Shown piece by piece: positions 55,754-64,000 of a DNA stretch of 64,000 bases. The DNA lies in assembly GCF_016863255.1 (NCBI RefSeq), contig NZ_BOON01000044.1, positions 18,159 to 82,158 on the forward strand, read 5' to 3'. Both the position numbers and the translations under genes were made by a program. The notes beneath the pieces are model-generated. The model was not told the origin of the DNA. It made no database searches and saw nothing but the letters and a program-made list of their open reading frames with translations. The DNA comes from Planosporangium mesophilum. Its GTDB lineage: Bacteria > Actinomycetota > Actinomycetes > Mycobacteriales > Micromonosporaceae. Every line of letters begins with the position of its first letter. The stretch's first letter is position 1.

Positions 55754-57184
55754 ATGGCGCAATCCAGTACCCCCGGGGTGGGCGCGGCGGGGTCGGGCGG
55801 ATGGCACCCCCGCCTCGCCGCTGACCGCCCCGCCTACCAGGCGCTGGCCGACGCGATCGGCGCGGACGTCGCCCACGGGCGGCTCAATCCGGGCGACCGG
55901 CTGCCCACCCACCGGGCGCTCGCCCGCACGCTCGGCGTCACCGTCGGTACGGTCGCCCGGGGGTACGCCGAGGCCGAACGCCGTGGACTGCTCGGTGGCG
56001 AGGTCGGCCGGGGCACGTTCATCCGCTCCGGTTTCGGCGTCAGCCCGGCGGGGGACGGGGGGCTGGTCGACCTCTCGCAGCTGCACCCACCGATACGCCG
56101 GATTGATACCACCGACCTGCTCGCGGATACGCTCAATGCCATCGCCGCCGACCCGTCCGCGCTGCGTACCGTCATCGACACCGAGCGCGGCGAGGATGCC
56201 CGCGCGCACCGGCGTGCCGCCGCCGACTGGCTGGCGCACGGCGCGTTCCAGCCCGACGCCGACCAGGTGACGCTGACGGCCGGCGCCCAGCACGCGCTCA
56301 CCGCCGCGCTGAGCGCGCTGGTCGAGCCCGGTACCGCCGTCGCCACGACCGGCCTCACCAATCCGGGACTGCTCGCGGCCGCCCGCCAGCTGCGGCTGCC
56401 GGTCGTGGCGGTGGCCTCCGACGACGAGGGGATGACCCCGGAGGCGCTGGCCGAGGCCTGCCGCAAAGGTGAGGCCCGCCGCGAAGGGCGGATCTCGGTC
56501 GTGCACCTCCAGTCCACACTGGACAACCCGACCGGGCGGGTGATGCCGGCCGCGCGTCGGGCCGCGCTGGCCGAGGTGTGCGACCGGCACGGGGTGTGGG
56601 TGATCGAGGACGACCCGCTCGGCGTGCTGGTCCCGGACCGCCCCGACCCGATGGCCGCCCTACTGCCGGCCCGTACCTGTCACCTGGCGAGCGCGGCCAA
56701 GGTGCTCAGCCTGGGGCTGCGCGTGGGCGTACTCACCGCCCCGCCCGACGCTCGGGCGCGCCTCGTCGCCGCCGTGCGGGCCACCGCCTGGCTCGCCGCC
56801 CCGCTGCTGGGTGAGGTGTTCGCCCGGTGGGTCACCGACGGTACGGCCGGCCGCGTCGTCGCCGCCCGGGTCGCGGCCGCCACGGCACGCCAGGCCCTCG
56901 CCGCCGAACTGCTCGGCCGGTACGCCGTACCCGCCTCGCCGCGGGCGCCGCACCTGTGGCTGGCGCTGCCCGAGCCGTGGACGGCGGGCCAACTGGTCGC
57001 CGCAGCCCGGCAGAACGGGGTGCTGCTCTCGCCCGGCGACGACTACGCCGCCAGCCGTGCGACGCCGGCCCACGGCGTCCGGATCGGTCTCAACGCGGAC
57101 GTCGACGACGACCTGCTGCGGGCGGCGCTGCTGAGCGTCGTCGCGCTGCTCGCGGCGGGGCCGCTACCGGGCGGTTTGAGCTGA
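55754..57184 (+). CDS. MocR-type GntR/aminotransferase regulator
   Basis: 476 residues. An N-terminal GntR winged helix (RPAYQALADAIGADVAHGRLNPGDRLPTHRALARTLGVTVGTV) is joined to a fold-type I aminotransferase domain with DNPTGRVM, IEDDPLG and the PLP lysine in SAAKVLSLGLRVG. MocR proteins use PLP as a sensor, and some bind PLP-amino-acid adducts. It is divergent from an MFS exporter, with the operator repeats between. It may control that exporter in response to an amino compound. Confidence 0.87.
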   Translation: MAQSSTPGVGAAGSGGWHPRLAADRPAYQALADAIGADVAHGRLNPGDRLPTHRALARTLGVTVGTVARGYAEAERRGLLGGEVGRGTFIRSGFGVSPAGDGGLVDLSQLHPPIRRIDTTDLLADTLNAIAADPSALRTVIDTERGEDARAHRRAAADWLAHGAFQPDADQVTLTAGAQHALTAALSALVEPGTAVATTGLTNPGLLAAARQLRLPVVAVASDDEGMTPEALAEACRKGEARREGRISVVHLQSTLDNPTGRVMPAARRAALAEVCDRHGVWVIEDDPLGVLVPDRPDPMAALLPARTCHLASAAKVLSLGLRVGVLTAPPDARARLVAAVRATAWLAAPLLGEVFARWVTDGTAGRVVAARVAAATARQALAAELLGRYAVPASPRAPHLWLALPEPWTAGQLVAAARQNGVLLSPGDDYAASRATPAHGVRIGLNADVDDDLLRAALLSVVALLAAGPLPGGLS

Positions 57185-57199
57185 GACCCGGCCTCAGCT
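57179..57199. terminator. 7-bp hairpin covering both stop codons of convergent genes
   Basis: AGCTGAG-ACCCGGC-CTCAGCT (57179-57199) contains the MocR stop (57182-57184) in its left arm and the edge of the convergent membrane-protein stop (57198-57200). The repeat ACCCGG continues downstream. Confidence 0.5.
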
Positions 57200-58214
57200 A
57201 AGACCCGGTGACCGGGTGGGTTGGCTTCCCGGTCGGCCTCCGGCCGGTGACCCGTACCGAGACCAGCAGGGCGACCAGGCACCCGACCAGCCACAGGGCC
57301 TGTACCACCATCGGCTCGACGGGCTGCGCGTTTCGGAAGTACGCGGCGTTGTGGAGGATGTTGACGGTCGCGCCGGAGGGCATGAAACGGCCGACGAAGG
57401 CGTACACCCTCGGCAGCAGCGGCGGCGCGACCGCACCTCCCGACCAGGCGTTGCCGAAGGCGATGAACATGAGCCAGGTCGGGATGATCGCCCATCGCCC
57501 GAACAGGACGAGCATCGTGGAGTTGAACAGCGCGGCCACCGCGATCTGGGCGGCCAGCCCGGCCCAGAGCTCGAGGAAGGGCCCGTCCAGCGCGTGCAGG
57601 AGCGGGTCGACGACCAGCGTCAGGGAGAACCCGCCGACCAGGGCGAGTACGGCGATGACGGCCAGCCACTCGCGCAGCGACAGGTGCGGCGCGTGCTGTC
57701 TTAGCTGGAACACCCCGACGAAGCCCAGTACCGTGGCCGCGATGCTGACGTAGAACGACACCAGGCCCAGCGGGTCGTTGAGCGGCAACGGCCGGACGTC
57801 GGTGACCCGCAGCGGAGGCGCCGCGCCCGGAGCCAACTGCTCGTTGACCTGTTCGGCCGCCCTCATCAGGATCTGGGCGACCGAGGCGCCGCAGGCGCTG
57901 CAGACCAGCAGCCTCGGACGGCCGGGTTCGAGTACGAGCGCGGCGGAGATCACCTGCCGGTTCATCGCCGCCGTGACGGCCGGGACCGACGGGTACGGGC
58001 GTAGGTCGAGCCCTCCGCCGGTGGCCTGCTGGAGCGCCTCGACGAGGGCGGGTTCCCGGGCCTGGTCGCCGACGATCCCGGTCGGGACGTGACGGGGCAC
58101 CGGCCGGCCCAGCGCGATGCTGTACGAGGCGACGAACAACGACGCCATGAGCGTGCCGATCACCACGATGGTCAGTACCGGGCGGTATCTGGCGAGGCTC
58201 GTCCGCTCCTTCAC
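57198..58214 (-). CDS. ABC-2/DUF3533-like membrane protein
   Basis: 338 residues. One N-terminal membrane helix, an outside domain of about 110 residues (VPTGIVGDQAREPALVEALQ, then SVPAVTAAMNRQVISAALVL), then five more helices. This layout matches the YhgE/Pip and DUF3533 type of ABC-2-like membrane proteins, often linked to lipid or antibiotic export. No ATPase gene is nearby. The ATG at 58212-58214 is used. It converges with the MocR gene. Confidence 0.7.
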   Translation of the reverse strand: MKERTSLARYRPVLTIVVIGTLMASLFVASYSIALGRPVPRHVPTGIVGDQAREPALVEALQQATGGGLDLRPYPSVPAVTAAMNRQVISAALVLEPGRPRLLVCSACGASVAQILMRAAEQVNEQLAPGAAPPLRVTDVRPLPLNDPLGLVSFYVSIAATVLGFVGVFQLRQHAPHLSLREWLAVIAVLALVGGFSLTLVVDPLLHALDGPFLELWAGLAAQIAVAALFNSTMLVLFGRWAIIPTWLMFIAFGNAWSGGAVAPPLLPRVYAFVGRFMPSGATVNILHNAAYFRNAQPVEPMVVQALWLVGCLVALLVSVRVTGRRPTGKPTHPVTGS

Positions 58215-58253
58215 CCGCCAGCGATGCCCGCGCGCTCCGCCGACATGCGGGTG

Positions 58254-58826
58254 CTATCTCCGCTGGGGAAACTCCGTGACGGTCACGGCGGGCGCGTCGT
58301 CGAGCAGCGAGATCTCCAGCCTGGAGGAGCGCAGGATCGTGGTGAAGCTGACGATGAAGTGGTTCTGCCCGGTGGGCAGGATCGTCATCACGTACAGCGG
58401 CTGCGGGGTGGCCGACAGCAGTTCGACCGAGGCGTCGGTGGCCAGGACGGTGACGTCCCCGCCGCTCAGTTGGAACCGCCGCACGTACTCCCCGTCGCCG
58501 AGCGGGGTCCATTCCGCGAAGGGCGACCGGACCGGCGGCGCCGGTGCCGGGCTGGGCGAAGCCGGTCGCGCCGACGGCTTGGGCGACCGGGGTACGGCGC
58601 GGTGGCTCGGCGGAACGACACGGGTATCCGCCGAGGGGCTGCGCGGGGCCGGCGTCGGGAGCGGGCTGCCGGGCTCGGCGACGGGAAAGGCGACGAGGCG
58701 CTCGGGGACGGCGGCATCGAGCACCGGGCGTACCCCGAACCACGACAGGCTGATACCGAGGCTGGTCGCCACGAGCCACGTAGCGATGGCTTTCGCTGCT
58801 TTCGACCGGCCGCGCATGGCCGCCAT
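58254..58826 (-). CDS. hypothetical membrane-anchored protein beside the two-component system
   Basis: 190 residues. An N-terminal membrane helix (AIATWLVATSLGISLSWFGV) is followed by about 70 residues of Pro/Ala/Ser linker and a compact C-terminal domain of about 90 residues (YVRRFQLSGGDVTVLATDASVELLSATPQPLYVMTIL). The C-terminal domain is not recognised. It is divergent from the response regulator gene, so it may be part of the same signalling unit. The start is an ATG at 58826 or 58817. Confidence 0.6.
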   Translation of the reverse strand: MAAMRGRSKAAKAIATWLVATSLGISLSWFGVRPVLDAAVPERLVAFPVAEPGSPLPTPAPRSPSADTRVVPPSHRAVPRSPKPSARPASPSPAPAPPVRSPFAEWTPLGDGEYVRRFQLSGGDVTVLATDASVELLSATPQPLYVMTILPTGQNHFIVSFTTILRSSRLEISLLDDAPAVTVTEFPQRR

Positions 58827-58852
58827 CCTTGCACCTGAGTACGGTGCCGTGC

Positions 58853-59536
58853 ATGCCCACGGTGCTACTGGTCGAAGACGACAGCATGATCCGCACCGCG
58901 CTGGTCAAGGCACTCGCGAACGCGGGGCACGTGGTCACCGCGGTAGGTACTGCCATGGATGCGTTGCGTGAGGTAGCGGTGCGGCCGCCGGACGTCGTCG
59001 TGCTCGACCTGGGGCTGCCGGACGTCGATGGGGCGTCGGCGCTGCGGATGATGCGCGGGGACAGCGACGTACCCGTCATCGTCGCGACCGCGCGGACCGG
59101 CGAGAACAACATCATCCGGCTGCTGAACGCCGGCGCCGACGACTACCTCACCAAGCCGTTCTCCGGTGAGCATCTGCTGGCCCGGATCTCGGCGGTGCTG
59201 CGCCGGCGGGGCGGCGTGGCCGACGCCCCGGCCGCGATCGAGGTCGGCCCGCTCCGGGTCGACCTGGGCCGGCGCTCGGCCACCCTGCACGGCCGGGCCC
59301 TCGACCTCACCCGCAAGGAGTTCGACCTGCTGGCCTACCTCGCGGCCCGCCGCGACCACCTGGTGACCCGCCAGGAACTGATCGAGGAGGTGTGGCGGCA
59401 GCCGTACCGGGGCTCCGAGCAGACGGTGGACGTCCACATCTCCTGGCTGCGTCGCAAGCTCGGCGAGACGGCCGCCAAGCCCCGGTTCCTGCGGGTTCTG
59501 AGGGGCGTCGGGATCATGCTGGTGGATCCGAGATGA
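58853..59536 (+). CDS. OmpR-type response regulator
   Basis: 227 residues. The receiver has the acidic pair EDD, the phospho-Asp in VVLDLGLPDVDG and the Lys in LTKPFSG. The C-terminal winged helix (LTRKEFDLLAYLAARRDHLVTRQELIEEVW, then SEQTVDVHISWLRRKLGE) binds DNA. The ATG at 58853 starts MPTVLLVEDD. Its stop overlaps the kinase gene start as ATGA, so the pair is co-translated. It may act on the gene that follows the kinase. Confidence 0.93.
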   Translation: MPTVLLVEDDSMIRTALVKALANAGHVVTAVGTAMDALREVAVRPPDVVVLDLGLPDVDGASALRMMRGDSDVPVIVATARTGENNIIRLLNAGADDYLTKPFSGEHLLARISAVLRRRGGVADAPAAIEVGPLRVDLGRRSATLHGRALDLTRKEFDLLAYLAARRDHLVTRQELIEEVWRQPYRGSEQTVDVHISWLRRKLGETAAKPRFLRVLRGVGIMLVDPR

Positions 59537-60813
59537 GATGGGCGCTCAACCGGGTGGCGCTGGCGACCACGTCCATGGTCGCGCTCGCGTTCCTCGTACC
59601 GCTGTGGATGCTGGTCGGCCAGATCGCCCCGGAGCGCGCCCTGGCCGACGCCCGGCAGCAGTCCTCCGCCATGGTCGCCGCGCTGACCGTCACCGACGAC
59701 CGGGTCGAGCTGGCGCAGGCGGCGGCGAGTACCGACGCCGGAGCCGAGGGTCGGCTCGCGCTGCACCCGCCGGAGGGCCCGCCGCTGGGCACGACCCGTA
59801 CGAGCGAGGGCGACGTACGGGTGGTGGCGGAGGGCCGGCACGCCACGGTCCGCACCGTGCCGGGCGGCATCGCGTACCTGCAGCCCGTCGCGGTTCACGG
59901 CGGGCGCATCGCGGTCATCGAGGTCTTCGTGCCGCAGTCCGCCCTCGAACGGGGTGTGCACAGCGCCTGGCTGGCGCTCGGTGCGGTCGCGCTGACCCTG
60001 GTCGCCGGGTCGGTCCTGGTCGCCGACCGGCTCGGCTCGCGGATCGTCGCCGCCACCCGCCACCTGGCGGCCGCCACCCACCGCCTTGGCCGCGACGACC
60101 TGGCGGTCCGGGTCAAGCCGGACGGGCCGCGGGAGCTGGCCGAGGTGGGGCGGTCGTTCAACGCGATGGCGGATCGCATGGTCGGCCTGCTGCGCGCCGA
60201 ACGGGACCTCGCCGCGGACCTGTCCCACCGGCTGCGCACGCCGCTGACCGCGCTGCGCCTGGAGCTGGAGACGTGCGGTGAACGGCCGGACGTGGAGCGG
60301 ATCCGGCGCGCGGTCGGGATGCTGTCCGAGGAGGTGGACGGCATCATCCGTACGGCGTTGGAGCCGCTGTCGGAGCGTACGGCCGAACGGTGCGACCTGA
60401 CCGAGGTGCTCGCCGACCGGTTGGCGTTCTGGTCGGTGCTGGCCGAGGACCACGGGCGGGCCTGGACGACGCTGGGCGACTCCACGCCGCTGTGGGTGCC
60501 GGTGCCCCGGGACGAGGCGGAGGCCGCCGTCGACGCCCTGATCGGCAACATCTTCCACCACACGCCGGAGGGTACGGCGTTCCGCGCGGGGGTGGTCGAC
60601 TCGACGCTGGTCGTCGAGGACGACGGACCCGGTATCGACGATCCGGACCGGGCCCTGCAGCGCGGCGCGAGCCCCGGCGGCTCGACCGGGCTCGGTCTCG
60701 ACATCGTTCGACGGCTGGCCGCGACGTCTGGCGGTACTGTCGTCGTGACGCGCGGTCAGCGTGGTGGGGCCCGCATCGAGGTGCACCTTAAATCAATCTC
60801 CGGCACGCCATAA
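59533..60813 (+). CDS. membrane sensor histidine kinase
   Basis: 426 residues. Two membrane helices (about 5-27 and 147-170) flank an external sensor loop of about 120 residues with no recognised domain. HAMP-like region follows, then the H-box DLSHRLRTPLTALR, N-box IGNIFHHTPEG and G-box DDGPGID. It phosphorylates the response regulator encoded just upstream. ATG overlaps the regulator stop. The next gene lies 52 bases downstream and is a probable target. Confidence 0.92.
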   Translation: MRWALNRVALATTSMVALAFLVPLWMLVGQIAPERALADARQQSSAMVAALTVTDDRVELAQAAASTDAGAEGRLALHPPEGPPLGTTRTSEGDVRVVAEGRHATVRTVPGGIAYLQPVAVHGGRIAVIEVFVPQSALERGVHSAWLALGAVALTLVAGSVLVADRLGSRIVAATRHLAAATHRLGRDDLAVRVKPDGPRELAEVGRSFNAMADRMVGLLRAERDLAADLSHRLRTPLTALRLELETCGERPDVERIRRAVGMLSEEVDGIIRTALEPLSERTAERCDLTEVLADRLAFWSVLAEDHGRAWTTLGDSTPLWVPVPRDEAEAAVDALIGNIFHHTPEGTAFRAGVVDSTLVVEDDGPGIDDPDRALQRGASPGGSTGLGLDIVRRLAATSGGTVVVTRGQRGGARIEVHLKSISGTP

Positions 60814-60826
60814 GAGAACCTTAAAT
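60785..60826 (+). repeat. direct repeat ACCTTAAAT at the kinase end
   Basis: ACCTTAAAT occurs at 60785-60793 and 60818-60826, 33 bp apart (about three turns), followed by A/T-rich bases. It straddles the histidine-kinase stop codon and lies upstream of the pseudo-chitinase start. OmpR-type regulators often bind direct repeats, so it may be the site through which the two-component system controls the next gene. Confidence 0.45.
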
Positions 60827-60865
60827 GATCTTGACTGCAATATAGGTGGCCATAACTTCTTTCGA

Positions 60866-62431
60866 ATGAAATCCAGAATGGTCCTTACCCTCGTGGGTGC
60901 TGCGGCACTTGTCGTCGCCGCCGGCGTCGCGGTTCGGGTCGTTTCGGAGAGCCGGCCTTCAGAGTTCACCGCGGAGTACACCCAGACGGCCGTCTGGGAC
61001 GGCGGGCTGATCGGTGGCTTCATCGTCAGCAACCCCTCCGAGCGGGCCGCCTCCGACTGGAAAATCTCCTTCAGCCTTCCCCAGGAGGCCAGGCTCGCCG
61101 GCGTGTGGAACGCGGTCCTGGCCGAGCCGAATGCGGGAACACGGCCGGACGCGACAGCCCACCCGGACGCGACGTACGTCATCAAGCCGACCGACCAGAA
61201 CAAGACCGTCGGGGCGCGCCGCTCCGTGACCATCGGACTCACCGCGGTCGGCGGCCGTCCCGTGGTCCCGCGCAACTGCACCATCAACGGCAAGGCCTGC
61301 AAGGTCCAGGTCACCACGGCGGGCCTGGCCGCGGCGCCGGGGACGGCGACCGACCAGTTCGGCGCCGCCGTGGCGCCGGGGCTGTCCACCGAACCGGTGG
61401 CGGAGGGCGCGTCGGACCAGGCCGGTACCGGCGACTCCGGCCCGCGTCGGCCCGGCGGGTCGGGTGGCGGTCGCGGCACCCTCTTCACGCCGTACGTGAA
61501 CCTGACCGACTCGGCCAGGCCGCCGCTGAAGGCGATCGCCGACGTCAGCGGGTCGGCGGCGTTGACTCTGGCCTCCGCCCTCCCTCCGTCGGGTGGGGGG
61601 TGTGACCTCAGGTGGGGCGGTGCGGCCGAGCCGGGCGCGTACGCCAAGGAGATCCGCGACGCGCTCAACTCCGGGATCGCTCTGATCGCCTCCGTCGGTG
61701 CCGGCAACGGGGTCGACGTCGCACGAGCGTGCGGCAGCGCGGACGCCATCGAGGCCCAGGTCAGGGAGGTCCTCGACCTTGGCGTACGGTCCGTCGACAT
61801 CACCATCGCGGGCGGATCGCTCGCCGACTCCGCGGCCAACGCCCGGCTCGCCCAAGCGGTCGGGAAGCTCAAGGCGCGGTACTCCGGGCTGACCGTCTCG
61901 TACACCCTGCCCGCAGCCTCGTCCGGCGGGGCGACCGCCCCGGAGACGCTCGTGAAGCCGCTCGCCGCGGCGAAGAGCGCGGGTACGGTCCTCGACCGGG
62001 TCAACATCCTGCCGGTCGACGTGGCCGCGCCGCTGGACGTGCTCAAGCCGCTCCTCGGTACCGGTACTCCGAGGATGGTCGACTCGCTGCTCACGGCGGC
62101 GACCGGTGTGCACGACCAGATCATGCGGATCCAGGGCGCGGACTCGGCGAGGGCGTGGCGGATGCTCGGCATCGTCCCGGTCATCGACGCCGGCGACCTC
62201 GCCCACAACTCGTCGGAGCTCGTCGGCAGCGTGAACAGGCTGGCCGGGTTCGCCAGGTCCAGGGGGTTGAGCCTGGTCGGCTTCCTGCCCCTCAACACCG
62301 GCCAGGTCTGCGTCGGCGGTCTGGTGGGCGGCCTCCTCGCGCCCGTCGTGCCACTCCTGGGCTGTGTCGATCCCGCTTCCCTGTCAGGCTTCTTCGCCAT
62401 CTCCGACGGCTTCAACCGGGCGCTGCGATAG
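60866..62431 (+). CDS. CBM2 + GH18-like protein with lost catalytic acid
   Basis: 521 residues. An N-terminal membrane/signal helix (residues 5-27) is followed by a CBM2 module (about 34-150, paired Cys in NCTINGKACK), a Gly/Pro linker and a GH18-like barrel (about 205-515) of the FTPYVNLT/GCDLRWGG type. Where active relatives read DFDIEG, this reads DITIAG (311-316), so the key Asp and Glu are Thr and Ala. It is predicted to bind chitin or cellulose without cutting. No good ribosome site is visible before ATG 60866. Confidence 0.8.
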   Translation: MKSRMVLTLVGAAALVVAAGVAVRVVSESRPSEFTAEYTQTAVWDGGLIGGFIVSNPSERAASDWKISFSLPQEARLAGVWNAVLAEPNAGTRPDATAHPDATYVIKPTDQNKTVGARRSVTIGLTAVGGRPVVPRNCTINGKACKVQVTTAGLAAAPGTATDQFGAAVAPGLSTEPVAEGASDQAGTGDSGPRRPGGSGGGRGTLFTPYVNLTDSARPPLKAIADVSGSAALTLASALPPSGGGCDLRWGGAAEPGAYAKEIRDALNSGIALIASVGAGNGVDVARACGSADAIEAQVREVLDLGVRSVDITIAGGSLADSAANARLAQAVGKLKARYSGLTVSYTLPAASSGGATAPETLVKPLAAAKSAGTVLDRVNILPVDVAAPLDVLKPLLGTGTPRMVDSLLTAATGVHDQIMRIQGADSARAWRMLGIVPVIDAGDLAHNSSELVGSVNRLAGFARSRGLSLVGFLPLNTGQVCVGGLVGGLLAPVVPLLGCVDPASLSGFFAISDGFNRALR

Positions 62432-62451
62432 ACGCCGGCACACACATGGTC

Positions 62452-62499
62452 AACCCGCTGCCCTGTCCGCTTCCCTCCTCCCGGACAGGGCAGCGGGTT
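62452..62499 (+). terminator. 18-bp perfect hairpin terminator
   Basis: AACCCGCTGCCCTGTCCG (62452-62469) pairs with 62482-62499 across a 12-base loop and ends in a short T run. It is 20 bases after the pseudo-chitinase stop and has the form of a classical intrinsic terminator. Confidence 0.85.
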
Positions 62500-62539
62500 T
62501 AGTACCCGGCACAACGGCTCGGGGGGAGCCGGGGGGTGA

Positions 62540-62590
62540 GGGTGGGGCCGCTCCAGGGGGCCGCTACGCGGTCGCGGAGCGGCCCCACCC
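62540..62590. terminator. 15-bp second hairpin in the same intergenic region
   Basis: GGGTGGGGCCGCTCC (62540-62554) pairs with 62576-62590 across a 21-base loop. It follows the first terminator by 40 bases and may be a second stop or a remnant. Confidence 0.6.
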
Positions 62591-62926
62591 CGACGGTCCG
62601 CCCGTCCGGGCAATGTCCACTTTCACCAGGAGTGACGACTGTCAATGCGCTCCGCGGGCGTCGAGAGTCGACCCGCCCGATGGTTCGTGGGATCGCTGCG
62701 GCGCGGCGCGCCTCGTGCGACGCTAGCCGCAGCGCCGCCGAGCACCGGTACCCGTCGTGGCGGCCCGCGATCTTCCGGGTGTCGTACCGATCCGGCGGTA
62801 TCCAAGTGACGTATTCGTGACATTCATCCGACCGCGTTCGCGGCCGGCGCCGAGCTTTGTCGTTGCCCGGTTTTGTGCCACGGATCGCTGTACCGTAATG
62901 GGGGCAAATAAGTGCAGAAAGGAAAT
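62591..62926. other. 336-base leader region before the lysozyme gene
   Basis: I see no convincing gene here. The last 60 bases are AT-richer and hold the lysozyme ribosome site (GAAAGGAA). Promoter elements are not clear; TACCGTAAT at 62891-62899 could be a -10 region. Confidence 0.5.
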
Positions 62927-64000
62927 ATGTCTATCTTGGCGAGGAAACCTATCCGTTCAGCCCTTGTATGTGCCGCCGGGCTCGCCCTCGGCCTGTTCCT
63001 GATCACGGCGGTGCGGCCGGCGTGGGCAGCGGATACGGTCCCTGGCGGCGGTGGTCACGCGCACGCCGGTGCGGCGCCGGGCATCCGGGCGGAGGCGGCG
63101 CCGGTGGGTACGCCGGCCGGCTTCTCGGTGGCGGGCATCGACGTCTCGAGTCATGACCACGAACTCGGCCCTATCGACTGGGCAGGGGTGGCGGCCAGTG
63201 GGGTGCAGTTCGCCATCGTCAAGGCGACGGAGGGGACGTCGTACGTCAACCCGTACTTCCACGGCGACTACAACGCCGCCAAGGCCAACGGGATCCTCAC
63301 CGGGGCGTACGTGTTCGCCCGCCCGGACAAGCGGAACCCGGTCGCCGAGGCGAACTACTTCATCGACCGCGCGGAGTGGGTCAACGACTCACAGACGCTG
63401 GTCCCGATGCTGGACCTGGAGTGGCCGTACGGGTCGCTCAACCTGCCGGCGTGTTGGGGGCTGACCCCGGCGGAGATGGTCGACTACATCCGCGCCTTCG
63501 TCGACACGGTGTACCAGCGCACGGGCCGCCTGATGATGATCTACACCAACACCAACTGGTGGAACCCCTGTACGAACAACAACACCTCGTTCGGCGGCCA
63601 CCCGCTCAACCTCGCCAGCTACACCACCAACCCGCCGACCAGGATGCCCGCGGGCTGGAGCACCTTCACCATCTGGCAGTACGCGGCGGGCAACCCGTCG
63701 GTCGCCGGTAACTACGACAAGGACGTCTTCAACGGTGACTACGCCGGGCTGACCCAGCTCGCCGGGGACGTGCCGGCCGGCGCCCCGCCGGTCAGCCTCT
63801 TCTCGCACGCCAACGACCGGTACGTCACCGCGGAGAACGCCGGCCGCAGCCCGCTGATCGCCAACCGGACCACGCCGGGGGTGTGGGAGAAGTTCGATGT
63901 GATCAACACCGGCGACGGCTTCGTCGCGCTGCGCTCGCGCGTCAACGGCCGCTACGTCACCGCGGAAGGCGCCGGGTCGGGGCCGTTGATCGCCAACCGC
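62927..64000 (+). CDS. secreted GH25 lysozyme, 3' end beyond window
   Basis: 358 codons are visible before the window ends. A signal peptide ends near RPAWA. The GH25 domain (about residues 65-270) has the catalytic Asp/Glu regions GIDVSSHDHE, IVKATEG and LDLEWPYG, and IYTNTNWWNPC. It then continues into two copies of a beta-trefoil-like repeat (RYVTAENAGRSPLIAN; RYVTAEGAGSGPLIAN) typical of fascin/actin-crosslinking-like carbohydrate domains. It cleaves peptidoglycan outside the cell. The ATG has GAAAGGAA seven bases upstream. Confidence 0.9.
   Translation, partial: MSILARKPIRSALVCAAGLALGLFLITAVRPAWAADTVPGGGGHAHAGAAPGIRAEAAPVGTPAGFSVAGIDVSSHDHELGPIDWAGVAASGVQFAIVKATEGTSYVNPYFHGDYNAAKANGILTGAYVFARPDKRNPVAEANYFIDRAEWVNDSQTLVPMLDLEWPYGSLNLPACWGLTPAEMVDYIRAFVDTVYQRTGRLMMIYTNTNWWNPCTNNNTSFGGHPLNLASYTTNPPTRMPAGWSTFTIWQYAAGNPSVAGNYDKDVFNGDYAGLTQLAGDVPAGAPPVSLFSHANDRYVTAENAGRSPLIANRTTPGVWEKFDVINTGDGFVALRSRVNGRYVTAEGAGSGPLIANR

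Overview
The window is a 64 kb, very GC-rich (about 70 % or more by eye), gene-dense chromosomal segment from a filamentous actinobacterium. The family is most likely Micromonosporaceae (Actinoplanes/Micromonospora relatives). This is an inference from the gene set: SepH, DUF3027, DUF2530 and DUF4230 proteins, futalosine-pathway menaquinone genes, polyphosphate glucokinase, CBM2-bearing chitinase and kinase, GTG starts and TAGGCT-type -10 boxes. I see no insertion sequence, prophage, CRISPR array, tRNA or rRNA, so this looks like core chromosome with some decayed pieces.

Layout. 0-8.5 kb: end of an L,D-transpeptidase, a helicase-associated/WYL-like protein, a HAD phosphatase, a cold-shock protein, then a translationally coupled MFS-mqnB-mqnD operon. 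8.5-25 kb: a MarR regulator with an MFS pump, RNA cyclic phosphodiesterase, aldo/keto reductase, sepH, a beta-lactamase-fold protein lacking its catalytic residues, serC, citrate synthase, pdxH coupled to an MFS pump, epimerase, nitroreductase, acyl-CoA dehydrogenase, DUF4230 protein and an orphan sugar-ABC ATPase. 25-36 kb: a 1,205-residue membrane protein, secreted M4 and trypsin-like proteases, a fossil of a GH27 galactosidase, an aldehyde dehydrogenase, an ArfB-like peptidyl-tRNA hydrolase and a secreted BNR-repeat protein. 35.8-40.7 kb: a one-carbon/pyrimidine cluster with divergent thymidylate synthase, DHFR, HIT protein, a dCMP-deaminase-like protein with an extra N-terminal domain (possible CTG start), a HxGH nucleotidyltransferase and SHMT. 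40.7-46.8 kb: a membrane Ser/Thr kinase with an extracellular CBM2 domain, a STAS protein, a CBM2-GH18 chitinase, an unknown actinobacterial protein and a GalE-like epimerase. 46.8-58.2 kb: MarR/MFS, a GNAT fossil, a HAD phosphatase, ppgK, WS/DGAT acyltransferase, FhuF-like protein, EamA and MFS exporters, a MocR-type regulator with a clear operator, and an ABC-2-like protein. 58.2-64 kb: an OmpR-type two-component system placed just upstream of a CBM2 + GH18-like protein whose catalytic acid is lost, then a GH25 lysozyme cut by the window end.

Three themes stand out. First, at least nine long, near-perfect hairpins occur at gene junctions; several share GATCGnnACAAC in the left arm, and several overlap the stop codon. 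Second, there are pseudoenzymes and gene fossils: a beta-lactamase without its Ser or Tyr, a GH18 without Asp/Glu, and GH27 and GNAT remnants. Third, CBM2 domains sit on proteins that probably sense rather than cut polysaccharide (the kinase and the pseudo-chitinase beside a two-component system).
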